A DNA stretch of 64,000 nt from Vicugna pacos (taxonomy: Eukaryota; Chordata; Mammalia; Artiodactyla; Camelidae): assembly GCF_048564905.1 (NCBI RefSeq), contig NC_132989.1, positions 9,159,257 to 9,223,256 on the forward strand, given 5' to 3'. The notes under the pieces are model-generated. The model did no database searches. It was not told where the DNA came from and saw nothing but the letters and a program-made list of their open reading frames with translations. Numbering within the stretch: position 1 is the first letter of the stretch; each line of letters opens with the position of its first letter. Below are positions 50,020-59,942 of this stretch, piece after piece. Made by a program: the position numbers and the translations under genes.

Positions 50020-53000
50020 ACAAAGCTTACATAAAAGAAAATGTTCTTAACCATTCTGTTGGCTATTTTTTTTTTCTTTATGACAGAGACACAGACACTG
50101 GAGACCCTCCGTGATAAAAATCAAACAGTAAGTAACTTCATGTGTATATGTGAGCAGATCGCATGCTCAACTCAGAGAAAAGAAGTATGGCTTTCGTCTT
50201 CCCTCCTGCCTACTCTTTCCTTGGGGGAGTAAATGCTTTAACCTCCCTTGGCTTCAGATTCTTTGGCTGTAATATGTTGCTGATGATACTTGTGACTGCA
50301 GAGGCCTGTTGTAAGGATGGAGTGAGGTGATGCCCGTAAGGTCCCTGGCACATAGTAGGTGCTGGAAAACCAAAAGGAAGAAGCATTTGCTTTTTGACCC
50401 GATTCTCAAATTTCACAACCCTCTATCTTCCCAGGATATATCTCTTCTTGCTTCCGTTGCAACTCTGATGAGAGAAAAGTTGTTTGTTTGTTTGTGGCAA
50501 GACCCCAGGCTGGAATATTCCAAGCCAAGAATTTACAGATATAACTGAAAATAAAGCAGTATTTCAGTTAACCACAATTTTAGTGTCTCCCACCTTCTCA
50601 GGGTACAAGGGAGAACCACAAGAAAGCAAGCTGATAGCAGCGACTTGCAAATTCTTGGAAGACGTATGTGTCTAGGGGTCTGTCTTCATTTGATTCTGTC
50701 TCTGACTTGTGTGTTCACAACTGAGGCTCAGCATTTTGTGCTTGTCCCTGGCCTCTTTGTGATCAAGGACTGCCTTTCAGTACCTCACAGTGCTTAATGC
50801 GTGTGACCTTGCATGTGGCAGTCCTGCAGTAAAGGTCTGTTGAATAAATGGATGACTTAATTCCTTGACTTTGTTTTAGAAGTGTTTACCGTTATTTTTC
50901 ACAGGAGGTACGTGAACTGAAAGTTTAGAAGCAGGAGTGTCTATGTGACTTTCAGTTAACAAAAAAATCAAATTAGAGTGATCGCTATAATAGTTACTGT
51001 TGATCAGGCATCTATCGAGTGCCAGCCTCTGTGCCAAGCATCTTCTATTTTTTGTACTTAATTCTTCCAATAACTTTACAGGATGACTCAGCTCTTAGTG
51101 ACCCAACTGAGATTTGAATCCAAGACACTCTGATGGCCAAGTCCTAGCTTTTAAATCACTATCTTTCTGTGAAAATTGGGATTTCATGGCAAGGCACCAA
51201 ATTTAGACCACTCTGAAACTTCCTGGGAAAATCAGGGAATCTTGAATGAACAGAGCTCCACTTTAAATCCCATTTTTGTTTGTGGAAAGGGGAGTCCATG
51301 TACTAAGGCTCCTTCCCCACCCACATTCCCTTGCTAACTTCAGAGATTCAGCTGATCCCTTTCTTTGGGTGGTTTGAGGCTTATCTACAAGGAGACAGAT
51401 CAGGAGTCATTTCCAGGTCCCTGCGTTCCCGTGATACTGTGAAAGAGATGGTCTGATGCACAAGTCATGAGACTGGCTGAGCAGACGGTGGGCTTCTGGC
51501 CGTTTGCTGCAGTGGTGTCTGTGTTCCCATAGGAAATACCCACACTGGCTAGTGAGTTGCAAGACGTGAGTGCGACCACCAGAACAAGCCTCTACATCGG
51601 AGCCGGGGTCTCTGCTGGCCTGGCTCTCATTCTTGTGGCTGGTGTTTTCATCCTCAAATGTAAGTCATTTGATGTTCCTTCTCTCTCTCTGATCAGGAAC
51701 TGTTAATAAAGGAACCAGCATGAACCTACATGAAAATAGTAGTTTATATTTATACCTACAGGTGATTAGAATAAATACACTTTAGTCCTTCTGAACCATA
51801 ACAATAATAACAGCTCATTTTTTTATTCAGTGCTTACCGTGTAACAGGCAGGCATTGTGCTAAACATTTACTTACATTTTAGCATCGTCACCATCCTCTA
51901 AGGTCGATAGTACTATCATCCCCATTTTATAGCACAGGAGAGTAAAGCTGAGAGTCAGCCACCTTCCCCAGGCCTCAGAGTCAGTAAGCGGCAAAGCTGG
52001 AACTCAAATTCAGGCAGGCTGATAACCTGTTCCCTGTTCCTTTACCTTTTGTTAAGAAAATAAACCTTTTAAATTCATGACTATGTCCAGGTTTATTAGG
52101 AAGGACAACAGCAGAAATCAGAAATCACTTCCTTCTGTGCATTTTTCTCTCTCACTTATTTCTCAGACATAGTTCTTTAGAGAGGGGTGGCGAGTCCCTT
52201 TAACACTGGGCCATGGCCAGGATTGCAGCATTTGTGATTTCCTCCACCATGGCACTCAGCACACACATTTTTTCCTAAGTTACTTATCTTTATTAAAAGA
52301 ACTTTATTAAAGTATGATTTTTATATAATAAACCGCATACCGAAAGAGCGTTCAACTTGAATTTCAATAGATGAATATACCCAGGAAATCATCACCACAA
52401 TCAAGACCCAGACGCTTCCATCACCCCGAAAGCCTTACATGCTTTTACAAATGTGATATAGTCTCTTCTCTTTGGGGGCAGAGGCCAAGGCCTTATACTT
52501 TTACTCTAGCAGCCTTTCCTACTAATACATAAACGTGCACTGTGTGTAGGGTGATGAACCACCACAGATTTTCCCAGGACTGAAGGGGGTTCCTAATGCA
52601 TGCTAACACTGGGAGGGTCCAGGGAAAACTGGGAGGAACTGGTCACCCTAACTGTGTGGCTTGAAGCTGCCAAGTGCTTTACAGTAAATCCTCATAACTG
52701 CCCTATTGAGAAAGGTACTATTATTATCCCAATTTACCAAGTGGAGAACCAGTGTGTGGAAAGGTTAAGGTTAACTTGCCCAAAGTCACAGTTAATTGGT
52801 AGAGGATTTGAAACCAGGCTGTCCTGCTCACTGTTACCTTATTCCGTCATTAATGGTAAAGGGGTTGTTCAGACGAAGAAGCTACCTGCCCACATTTACC
52901 TGGGTTTACGGAGAGGTAGCAGTGGATTTTGTGAATTGACCGCAAGAGTATGAAGTCTACGGGTGGATAAGGAGCAATGAAAACGCTTACTTTTTGAGTT

Positions 53001-56000
53001 CTGCCAAGGCCTGGATGGTAGGGACCGTTCTAGTTTGTGTAAAGGGGTATGGAAGGAAGGAATGAGGAGTGGAAGGAGTCACGCTTTGTATACACATGTA
53101 GATTACTCTAGAAACATATGACTACTTAGAATAGATGGGAAAGTTGTGTTCGATTTGTGCTCTTTCCCTAGAAGTTGCTGTAGAAAATCTTGGAGCCAAG
53201 GTGACAGGTTTTTTAAGTCATGACCGCAAAGCCAAAACTTGGCTCTCAGTAATACACAGCAATCCTGCATTTCTCTAGAGTGCTGTCTGAGATGAGCATC
53301 ACACACCTCACTGAACTAATGACATCTTAGAGGCCAAGGCTTCCTTCTTCCCTTGATCACTTTCTCCAGAATCAGCTCTCTCTCCATTCCAATTTTTGCT
53401 ATGTTTATTAGCATAAAAATAAGCTCTAGTTCACACATTTCTCTCCAGCTCCTCCCATTTCTCTGCTCCCCTTCATAGCCCTGTTTCTCAGATGAGTTGT
53501 TCCTACATCTTACCCCCCTGCACTATTCAACCACCCCCACCCCCAATCTAGCTTCTACACCTGAAGTGCCGTGGAAATAGTTTTAGTCAAACTCACCAGT
53601 GACCTTCATTTTGCTAAATCCGGTGGATACCTCTGTCTTCACTGGAGTCCATCTTTCAGCAGTATTCAACTAAGTGGACTCTCACTCATTCTGAAAAGTC
53701 TTCCTTCTCTTGGCTTCTGAAACACCACTCTCTCATTTCCCTGGACACTCCTTTTCAGTCATTTTTGTTATTTTTTCTTCTTCTTGATCTTAGATGTTGA
53801 GACTCTCTGGGGCTGGCCCATTTCCTCTCCATACCCTCTGGGTGAGTGAGGATGACCATATTCCCACAGACTCAAATATCATCCTTCATGTCTCTCTCCG
53901 GCACACAGAGTGTTGGCACTGATTGTCCAAGGGTCTAGTTGTCATCTCCACTTAGACGTCTCCCACATTAACGTGTCCAAGATGGAGCTCCAGAGTCTAC
54001 ACCCCACCTTCCCAGAGCCCAGCCTCCCCCTCCCTGGTCTTCCCCGCCATAGTGTTTCACTGTCGTCCACCTGGTTTCTGAAGCCAGAGAGCCAGAAGCC
54101 ATCCTGGAATCCTCTCTTTTGTCACCCCTAACACACAATCCAGTTTCAATTCCTGCAGTCTTTCTGCAAAATTTATCCAAAATCCATTCGCTAGTCTGCA
54201 TCTCTCTCCGTCACTGCCTTACTCTGAGGCAGTGCTCTGTCTCCTCTTTTTCCCCTTAATATATGTACCTCCTTTTAATTCATTCTCCACATAGCAGCCA
54301 GAGTGATTTTCTAAAAACCCAATTGGATCATATTTCTGCCCTTCAGTTATTTCTTAAAAGTATTAGAATAAAATCCACACTCTTGACTGTGACTGAAAAG
54401 GCCCTATAGGATCTAGCCGCGGCCTCCCTCTCAGACCTTGTCTTGTGCCCTTCTCTTACTCTAGCTTACTTTTGTTTTCGGGTTCAGCCACTCACCACAA
54501 TCTTTACCAGGGGTTTCCTCTACCCAGAATGTTCACCCTAGCTCTTCACTTGGGTGACTCATTCTCTTCTTTCAGAACTGAGGTTAAAGAACTCTCTTCT
54601 GAGAGTTCTTTCCTGGTTACTTTCTTAATTATCTGTAACAGTGCATTATTTTTCTATTTTTTTAATTGAAGTATGGTTGACATACAATATTGTGATAGTT
54701 TCAGGCATATAGCAAAGTGATATATATATATTATATATATTACATTTTTTCAGATTCTTTTCCATTATAGGTTATTACAAGATATTGAATATAGTTCTCT
54801 GTGCTACACAGTAAATCCTTGTTGTTTATCTATCTTATATATAGTAGTTAGTACCTACAAATCCTGGACTCCCAATATATCCCCCCAGCCCCTTTCCCCC
54901 CAGTAAACATAAATTTTTTTCCATAATTTTGTTTTCTATGTCTGAGTCTGTTTCTTTTTTGTAAGTGAGTTCATTTGTATGATTTTTCAGAGTTTACATA
55001 AAAATGGTACCATATAATATTTGTCTTTCTCTCTTTGATGTACTTCACTCAGTATGATAATCTCTAGGTCCAGCCATGTTGCTATAGTGCTTTTCTTTCT
55101 GCTTTTCTGTCACGTAACAATTTGAAATTATTTTATTTTTCTATTTACCTTTCTTTCTTTCTTTTTTCCTTAAATGTCTCCTCACTAGAACACAAGCTTT
55201 ATGAAGTCAGGGCTCATAATTCACTTTTACGTCCCCGATGCTTAGCATACTACCAGCCACATAGTAGGTGCTCCCTATATTTACTGAATATGAAAAACGC
55301 ATCTTTATTACTTTCTAGCATAGTTTATGCAACAAACCAAGACATAACATCAGTGGTTTGATTTAATTCAATCTGACAGGTAGACCAGATTTCCCTAAAC
55401 AATCCTTGCCTCTAACTAGCCCATTTTTTTTCTTATATCATTTATTTTATGAAAGCATTTAAAATGGACTTTTCTTTCCCTTTTTACCTAGGGTATTCTG
55501 ATAGCAAAAAGAAGTTACAAAATTCAAGGTAAGAGTAACGGGTGGCTTAGGGGAAGGTGAGGATCTTGGAAGTCCCCACTCTAATCTGGGCTTTAATCTT
55601 GGCTCTTAGAAGTGCTGCCCTGAGATTTTGGGAACTAAATTTTTACTATTTCCTGTTTTCTTTAGGCCTAGATTTCAGAAATGCAAATTTAACACGTCAC
55701 TCAGTTTTATTCTTGATTCCTCTAGCTTCTTTATTCCTAAACTTAAGGTATAGAACTTACCCCTTTGATAGGAGTTATTTATTTCTATATAAATGGGCTT
55801 TGTCAATGAACTGACCTTTTGTCTGACTGAGTGCCTACTACATCCAGGCTCTGGCTGGGCATTGGTTTACACATGTGAACAAGAAACCCAGAATCTACTC
55901 TGAGGAGTTTTATAGCCCAGTTCTGCTGAGCTCTGATTACCTATTAGAATCACCTAGGGCACATAAACACACTATTGTCAACCCCGGAGCAGATAAACCA

Positions 56001-56127
56001 GAGTCTTTGGGGATGAGGCCTAAGCATAGTTATTTTTCTAAAACTTTCCACATGATTATAATGTGCAAACAAGTTTGAGAACTACTGGTCTATTATATCA
56101 TAGCCTTAGTCTCCATTCCTGATTATA

Positions 56128-56163
<36 letters not shown>

Positions 56164-57541
56164 CCCTATTCCAAATGCACGTAGCTTACATAAGTTTTTC
56201 TAGATTTCAGGGACATTTGGTACATGGGAAGAATGCAATATATTTCAAGAAAAAAAATGATTCCATCCATTGAGTACTATCAAAACAACCAATAATTTTA
56301 GACTAAGTAGAGAGTAGAATTATGAAGACAAAATAGTCTGCAGTAAAAAGGTCAAATAAGGCCAAATAGAATGTTTAATTATCAATGGCTTTATATCATC
56401 TGTGCCAGTATTCTTTATTAGAGCTGAAATTTGAAACGTGGTAATATCCATAGGTAACATTTACATGCATTAATTCATTCATTTTTTGTGTGAAATTACT
56501 GGTTGATGTTCATCTCCACCTATAAATGTAAACTCCACAGAAGATTAGGAACATGTCTGCCACGTTAACAACTGTGTCCCCTGTTATACACTTGATTCTT
56601 GTAGGGACTTAATAAATACTTGATAATTGAATGAATGAATGTTCCTTACAGCAGCCCCGTGAGATAGAGTACTTCTTATTCCCATTTTATAGATGAGGAC
56701 CCTAAGGCGTAAAGCTTACTAATATACAGTCTCTGTGGGATTTTTGTGTTTTGTTCACTGTTGTGTCTCTTGGTGCATAGGACAGGATGTAATACACTAA
56801 ATATTTCTTTAATGAATAAATGAAAAAATCAAACCCAACTTACCCAAGGTCATATGGGTGGTAAGCAACAGAGACAGGATTCAGACTTAAGTCTCATTGG
56901 ATCCATAGCACTTTCATTTCTTTTTCTTCTTGAAATTGTTCAAACCCACAGAATAATTGAAATAACAGTGCCAGGAACAGTAGAACCCTTCACCTAGACG
57001 TGTCACTTAATATTTTGACACATGTGCTTTATCTGTTTCCTCTATTTATGTACACCTTTTCCCCTAAACCATTTGTAAAGGCGTTTCAGACATCTTGAGA
57101 TGCTTCACCTAAACGCTTCAGTCTGCACTTCCTCAGAAGAAGGATATCCTCTTAGATAGCACAATGCCACTTTAAAACCTAAGAAAATCCTAATTAATTT
57201 GAGTTTGCTCCATTATTCTTCAGATTATTTCATTGCTATTTTATGTTCTTCCCCCGGTCAGGACCTGGTCAAGGATCATATACTGGATTGGTTTCTCTTT
57301 CTTCAGCAAAGCCCATTCTCTTAACTATTCTTTGTTGCCTAAGAAATGTTTTAACTCAACTGCAATATTTTATTTCCACAGCCTGATCACTTTGGCCAAC
57401 CGCCCCCCATTAGGGTTAACAAATACAGTCACAGAGGGGATGCGCTCAGAAGAAAACATCTATGTCATTGAGGAGAACATGTATGAAATGGAGGACCCAT
57501 ATGAATACTGCTGTGACGCCAGCAGTGGGCAGCAGCCCTGA
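43130..57541 (+). CDS. HAVCR2: HAVCR2 (TIM-3), T-cell immunoglobulin and mucin receptor 3, 280 aa
   Basis: Seven coding exons (43130-43184, 44183-44521, 45408-45491, 50087-50127, 51533-51659, 55492-55528, 57382-57541) total 843 nt in frame. In order: signal peptide (1-~20, LLLLLQLT core); IgV domain (~22-131) with the six TIM cysteines C37, C51, C57, C62, C109, C110; FG loop PGPMND (N119, D120), the metal/phosphatidylserine pocket of TIMs; short Thr-rich stalk (132-192); transmembrane helix ~193-214; tail with Y255 and Y262 in NIYVIEENMY, which are the BAT3/kinase-controlled tyrosines in human. N-glycosylation sequons are at N99 and N171. It is a surface inhibitory receptor on T and myeloid cells (ligands include galectin-9, phosphatidylserine, CEACAM1). 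Compared with human (301 aa) it is 21 residues shorter: 1 in the mucin part, 9 in the stalk, 11 at the C-terminus. All splice sites are GT/AG. Confidence 0.97.
43225..43605 (+). mobile_element. Old L1 (L1M) 3' fragment in HAVCR2 intron 1
   Basis: 'ggaagcaacctaaatgtcca', 'taaataaattgtgatgtatc' and the 3' UTR text after it. It begins only about 40 bp after the exon 1 donor. Same class as 2893. Confidence 0.7.
43863..44050 (+). mobile_element. MER5A (hAT-Charlie) element
   Basis: 'ctggttctcaaagtgcggtt', 'gggccccaccccagaactct', 'tctgagaatcctt'. Near full length, 130 bp upstream of exon 2. Confidence 0.85.
44183..44521 (+). CDS. HAVCR2: HAVCR2 exon 2 (IgV domain)
   Basis: 339 nt encoding SPEGVYVAEVGQ through LELVIRP; acceptor ctctttatccag, donor gtatgt. 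Holds all six domain cysteines and N99. Confidence 0.97.
44748..44945 (+). mobile_element. MER5A-like element
   Basis: 'gaatcacctggggaaactt' then 'tttctggaggtagagcctga' and 'gtgattctcccc'. More diverged than the copy at 43863. Confidence 0.65.
45010..45205 (+). mobile_element. MIR SINE
   Basis: 'taatcttgtgcaagtgattt', 'aaatatggccgtacctaccc', then 'gcatttagtgtggct'. A small internal repeat (attttatgaa twice) is present. Confidence 0.7.
45408..45491 (+). CDS. HAVCR2: HAVCR2 exon 3 (stalk/mucin)
   Basis: 84 nt; AKVTAAQPRW then TTASPRMFTTEGHG, aligned with the human AKVTPAP...PRMLTTRGHG. Acceptor ttctgactttag, donor gtaaca. Confidence 0.92.
   Translation, partial: PRSPLLNLGGTSSLQPHQGCSPPRDTA
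45660..45795 (+). mobile_element. MIR fragment
   Basis: 'ctctgacctgggccaggtct' then 'agcttcctcttctgtcc'. Confidence 0.5.
45939..46163. repeat. Duplicated intronic unit, copy A
   Basis: About 225 bp, repeated in the same orientation at 46394. The shared core includes 'taaatacatatatacagtat', 'agctttttaaacttacatag' and 'caaaggaataaagccaact'. The flank on the left is T-rich (45884-45930); read on the minus strand it would be an A-rich tail preceded by AATAAA. Not matched to any family I know. Confidence 0.85.
46218..46388 (-). mobile_element. MIR SINE between the duplicated units
   Basis: 'tatgtcaggcactgtgctaa', 'cccatgaaataggtac'-type text and 'atgtatagctagga'. It stops exactly where copy B begins. 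Confidence 0.75.
46394..46622. repeat. Duplicated intronic unit, copy B
   Basis: Direct repeat of 45939-46163, with roughly 14 differences over the 175 bp core counted by eye (about 92% alike). Its left flank is also T-rich. Confidence 0.85.
47030..47205 (+). mobile_element. MIR SINE
   Basis: 'agtgcttagcccagtgtctg' followed by 'cagttactgtcattatcag'. Confidence 0.6.
47222..47470 (+). mobile_element. MIR SINE
   Basis: 'ctcaatttccttacctctac', 'gagattgttgtaaagactga', 'gtaaagcactcagcatagca'. Nearly full length. Confidence 0.8.
48225..48435 (+). mobile_element. MIR SINE
   Basis: 'tagctgtgtgatcttaggca', 'cagtttcttcatttgaaaaa', 'taaagtgctaagcactgtgt'. Confidence 0.85.
48638..48678. repeat. (TTTTG)n microsatellite
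   Basis: Eight consecutive pentamer units in HAVCR2 intron 3. Confidence 0.95.
49088..49205 (+). mobile_element. L2 3' end
   Basis: 'tcattgctcggtcccccatg' then 'gatgaataaataaatga'. Confidence 0.7.
49283..49530 (+). mobile_element. MIR SINE
   Basis: 'gctgtgtgaccttgtgtaag', 'ccacttaacttcctgattct', 'tagtgcagtgcctgttcacg'. Near full length. Confidence 0.85.
49987..50021. repeat. (CA)n microsatellite
   Basis: About 13 CA units plus an interrupted extension, 66 bp upstream of HAVCR2 exon 4. Confidence 0.95.
50087..50127 (+). CDS. HAVCR2: HAVCR2 exon 4 (stalk micro-exon)
   Basis: 41 nt, codes ETQTLETLRDKNQT. Human has AETQTLGSLPDINL, so one codon is absent at the 5' edge. Acceptor ttctttatgacag, donor gtaagt. 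Supplies N171. Confidence 0.9.
50236..50366 (+). mobile_element. MIR fragment
   Basis: 'ccttggcttcagattctttg' and 'gtccctggcacatagtaggt'. Confidence 0.7.
50740..50862 (+). mobile_element. L2 3' end
   Basis: 'gatcaaggactgcctttcag' through 'ggtctgttgaataaatggat'. Confidence 0.7.
50998..51170 (-). mobile_element. MIR SINE
   Basis: 'tcgagtgccagcctctgtgc', 'gatttgaatccaagacactc'. Confidence 0.65.
51533..51659 (+). CDS. HAVCR2: HAVCR2 exon 5 (stalk end and transmembrane)
   Basis: 127 nt: EIPTLASELQDVSATTRTS then the membrane helix LYIGAGVSAGLALILVAGVF. The nine-residue repeat of the human stalk (LANELRDS / LANDLRDS) is present only once. Confidence 0.95.
51798..52045 (-). mobile_element. MIR SINE, near full length
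   Basis: 'cagtgcttaccgtgtaacag', 'catccccattttatagcaca', 'agtaagcggcaaagctggaa', in order. Confidence 0.87.
52290..52450 (-). mobile_element. Old L1 (L1M) 3' end
   Basis: 'aaagaactttattaaagtat' then 'atcatcaccacaatcaagac' and 'cttccatcaccccg'. Confidence 0.75.
52665..52835 (-). mobile_element. MIR SINE
   Basis: 'aagtgctttacagtaaatcc', 'tactattattatcccaattt', 'aacttgcccaaagtcacagt'. Confidence 0.85.
53380..55300 (+). mobile_element. L2 (LINE2), long copy interrupted by L1
   Basis: Plus-strand L2 runs ~53380-54650 ('atctccacttagacgtctcc', 'ccacatagcagccagagtga', 'aaaatccacactcttgactg', 'ctcttctttcagaactgagg'). It resumes at 55120-55300 ('ctcactagaacacaagcttt', 'gccacatagtaggtgctccc'). About 1.45 kb of L2 in all. 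Confidence 0.87.
54658..55120 (-). mobile_element. L1 3' end inserted in L2
   Basis: 'tttaattgaagtatggttga', 'ctacacagtaaatccttgtt', 'ttgatgtacttcactcagta': a reversed cetartiodactyl L1 3' UTR. Similar attatttttctattt-like words at 54645-54658 and near 55127-55145 are the likely target-site duplication. Confidence 0.87.
55492..55528 (+). CDS. HAVCR2: HAVCR2 exon 6 (juxtamembrane micro-exon)
   Basis: 37 nt: WYSDSKKKLQNS, starting the cytoplasmic tail with a basic patch. Acceptor tttttacctag, donor gtaaga. Confidence 0.92.
55928..56094 (-). mobile_element. MER5A-like element
   Basis: 'attagaatcacctagggcac', then 'aacaagtttgagaactactg' at the right end. Confidence 0.75.
56130..56159. repeat. 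(CA)n microsatellite
   Basis: 15 uninterrupted units in HAVCR2 intron 6. Confidence 0.95.
56510..56640 (+). mobile_element. L2 3' end
   Basis: 'aactccacagaagattagga' to 'taattgaatgaatgaatg'. Confidence 0.75.
56641..56915 (-). mobile_element. MIR with an L2-end piece inside
   Basis: MIR text at 56641-56715 ('cccattttatagatgaggac') and 56838-56915 ('aacttacccaaggtcatatg') brackets an L2-end-like block ('ctaaatatttctttaatgaa'). Confidence 0.6.
56935..57290 (-). mobile_element. Old LINE fragment just before exon 7
   Basis: 'ttcacctagacgtgtcactt', 'gacacatgtgctttatctgt', 'ggatcatatactgg': a widely dispersed mammalian LINE 3' text. A relative is at 62400. Family not certain. Confidence 0.5.
57382..57541 (+). 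CDS. HAVCR2: HAVCR2 exon 7 coding part (signalling tail)
   Basis: Codes SLITLANRPPLG to DASSGQQP. Contains Y255 and Y262. TGA falls where human has a serine codon; the next bases (cagcctctgggctgt) still read QPLGC, as in the human extension. Confidence 0.95.
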
Positions 57542-58520
57542 CAGCCTCTGGGCTGTCCCCCTTCAGTGCCATCAGATCCAACCGCTTCAGCTGGGGACTT
57601 GGTGTTGTCTTCTTTGGAAACTATGAAATGTGTCAGCTGACAGGTTTTAGAGGTTCTGACCTTGGCCACTGAGGAGAGTTTTTCCATGTTCTAAAGATAC
57701 TTAGCTCACCCAGGGATGGAGCTGGGATCTGCATTGTGCTTAGACAGACACGACATTGCTTCTGTGTTCCAGCCAATACGGCCACCCAACTCAGAAACTG
57801 CTGATCGAGCATTAGAGCTCAAATGGGTTTGTATGGAGAACAGGAATTCTTACTAGGGGGTCTCTGAAATTCCAGGAAATTCAGTTACATGATGAGTCCA
57901 CGAAGCTCCTGAAAACAGAGGGGAAATTATGTGCTGAGATGTGTGTGTGTCTTTTTCGGTTTGGGAAGTCTAAAGGGGCCACTGATTCCCAGAGAGCTCT
58001 GTGGCCCATAATAGGTTGGGAGTAGGACCAGATGGCCTTGAAGGCTCTCCTTGAGTCTCAAGGGTGACGCTTCTTTGAGTGTTGATCGGCAGCAGTAAGT
58101 GCCACAGCACAGCCCTCCTTGGCCTCAGTGATGAAGACCGCCCAGCCAGGCCTGTGGTGTGACAGGAGCTCCTGGAGAAAAAGGAAGTATGCTCAGTGTG
58201 TGTTGACAAGTTTTGCTTGGGGTACACTCAAAGGGAAGGATCTCCGACCAACTTCTCCATTCATGGAGAGAAGCAGAGCTGTGTTTTTCACAAAAGAAGA
58301 AGCAGTGACTGGGGCACGAATCCTGTGTCCTGTTGGAAAGAAGGCAAAGGGCTCCAGCCGTCTGTGTTTGTCAGCATCAGATTCCTTGATGGAAAGACAG
58401 TGGTCCTTAAGCTGCTGTTCCAAGATGGTGGAGGTTAGGCTTGTCTTGCCTGTTTGCTTCCTCACTGGTGCTTGGCACAGCTCAGACACATAATAAAAGT
58501 TTCCTCAACACCTTTGGAGT
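57542..58520 (+). terminator. HAVCR2: HAVCR2 3' UTR and poly(A) signal
   Basis: The first canonical AATAAA past the stop lies at 58492-58497, giving a ~970 base 3' UTR. Cleavage is expected near 58510-58520. Later signals cannot be excluded. Confidence 0.65.
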
Positions 58521-58984
58521 GAAAAAATTAAATAAGCAGAAAGGTGGCTTTCTGGAAAGACCTCTCCATTGGAAAACTCAGACAGAGCTCTGTAACTTCA
58601 CTTCTTAGGAAACTCAGAAGTACTCCCAAGCTCCTGTTTCTTCTCTTAATCCAGGCTCTTTGTTTCTCAGCATCATCTCCCTGCTCAGGCCCTTGGAAGT
58701 CTGTTACTCTCTTGTTTTTTATTCCTTTTCTACTGAACAAATCAACAGTATGGACCTGTTGCTGCCTGAAAACTGCTTTCCACAAGCGAGGACTGAACTG
58801 CTACTGTGCTGCACATGGGAGATACTGGTCACCAAGAATGCTGGCAGCCTGTTTGGGCTGCATCTAGACAGTGTGGGAAAGCACTGGCTTTATACAGGGA
58901 GCTATGTAAGGGAGATCATTGTGCAAAGTTCCAGGCAGTAACTCTTAAATAAGCTGAAAAATTAATCTTAAGTGTTATAAAGCT
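58521..58984. other. Sequence downstream of HAVCR2, nothing assigned
   Basis: Overlapping short open frames on both strands, none recognisable. Confidence 0.4.
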
Positions 58985-59135
58985 ATGAAATTCTAGAAGG
59001 AAGAAAGGATACAGAACACATTTAGACCAGATCAATGACGATCCTTGCAACAGTGTTTGTGAGAGACTTTTCCCATCAACAGGGGAATAGTTGATTATTG
59101 TGGTATGTCAACACACTGGTGTGGTTAAAAGAATT
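58985..59135 (+). mobile_element. Old L1 (L1M) fragment
   Basis: 'ccatcaacaggggaatagtt' and 'attattgtggtatgtcaaca'. Confidence 0.55.
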
Positions 59136-59159
59136 TCGTGGTTTCATCATTGAGCTGTT

Positions 59160-59430
59160 TTGCTAATTCAACAAGTGCTTACTATGTGCCAGATACTCTG
59201 GTGCTGAGATCATAGAGAGAAACCAAATAGACACATCTCCCTGACCTCACGGACTTCCTGGTTGATCTGACAGAAGGAGGATTCATTCCATTCATTCATT
59301 CATTTGTTCAGTGGACATCTATTGGCACCTATTTTTTTTGCCAGACTCTGCTTTAGTTCTAGAAATACAGCAGAGAAGGGAAAAGACAAAATCCCTACTC
59401 TTACAGCTTGTGTTACTTGTCAAAGGAGAA
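59160..59430 (-). mobile_element. MIR/L2-end pieces
   Basis: 'caacaagtgcttactatgtg' and, after the ATTC repeat, 'aatacagcagagaagggaaa'. Two neighbouring related fragments. Confidence 0.6.
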
Positions 59431-59491
59431 ATCTATATTGCTATGTCAAAAGAAAAGAAAAAATTCTAGAATAGTATATGTACATATAATA

Positions 59492-59908
59492 ATTTTTTAA
59501 CACCTTTATCGTGGTATGGTTCCTGTATAGTAAACTCTGCATATTTCAGATGTACAATTTCACGAATTTTGATAGATGTACACACCAATGAAACCACAAC
59601 CACAATCAAGATAGCTAACATTTCCATCACTCCCCAGGAGGTGCAAATTTCGAATTCCCAATTTATCCCTTCCCACCCCCTTTACTCCCTGGTAACCATA
59701 AGTTTGTTCTCTATGTCTGTGAGTCTGTTTCTGTTTTGTAAATAAATTCATTTGTGTCCCTTTTTTTTAGATTCTACATATAAGCAGCATCATATAGTAT
59801 TTTTCTTTCTCTTTCTGGCTTACTGCACTTAGAATGACAATCTCCAGGTCCTTCAGTGTTGCTGCAAATGGCATTACTTTATTCTTTTTTATGGCTGAGT
59901 AGTGCTTC

Positions 59909-59942
<34 letters not shown>

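Larger units (their letters stand above)
45492..50086 (+). other. HAVCR2: HAVCR2 intron 3
   Basis: 4.6 kb, MIR-dense. Beyond the repeats listed separately I see nothing assignable at 46623-47029 or 47471-48224. Confidence 0.8.
51660..55491 (+). other. HAVCR2: HAVCR2 intron 5
   Basis: 3.8 kb, mostly MIR, L2 and L1. 52836-53379 holds nothing I can assign. Confidence 0.8.
55529..57381 (+). other. HAVCR2: HAVCR2 intron 6
   Basis: 1.85 kb. Between the repeats listed separately, 56160-56509 is AT-rich and unassigned. Confidence 0.8.
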
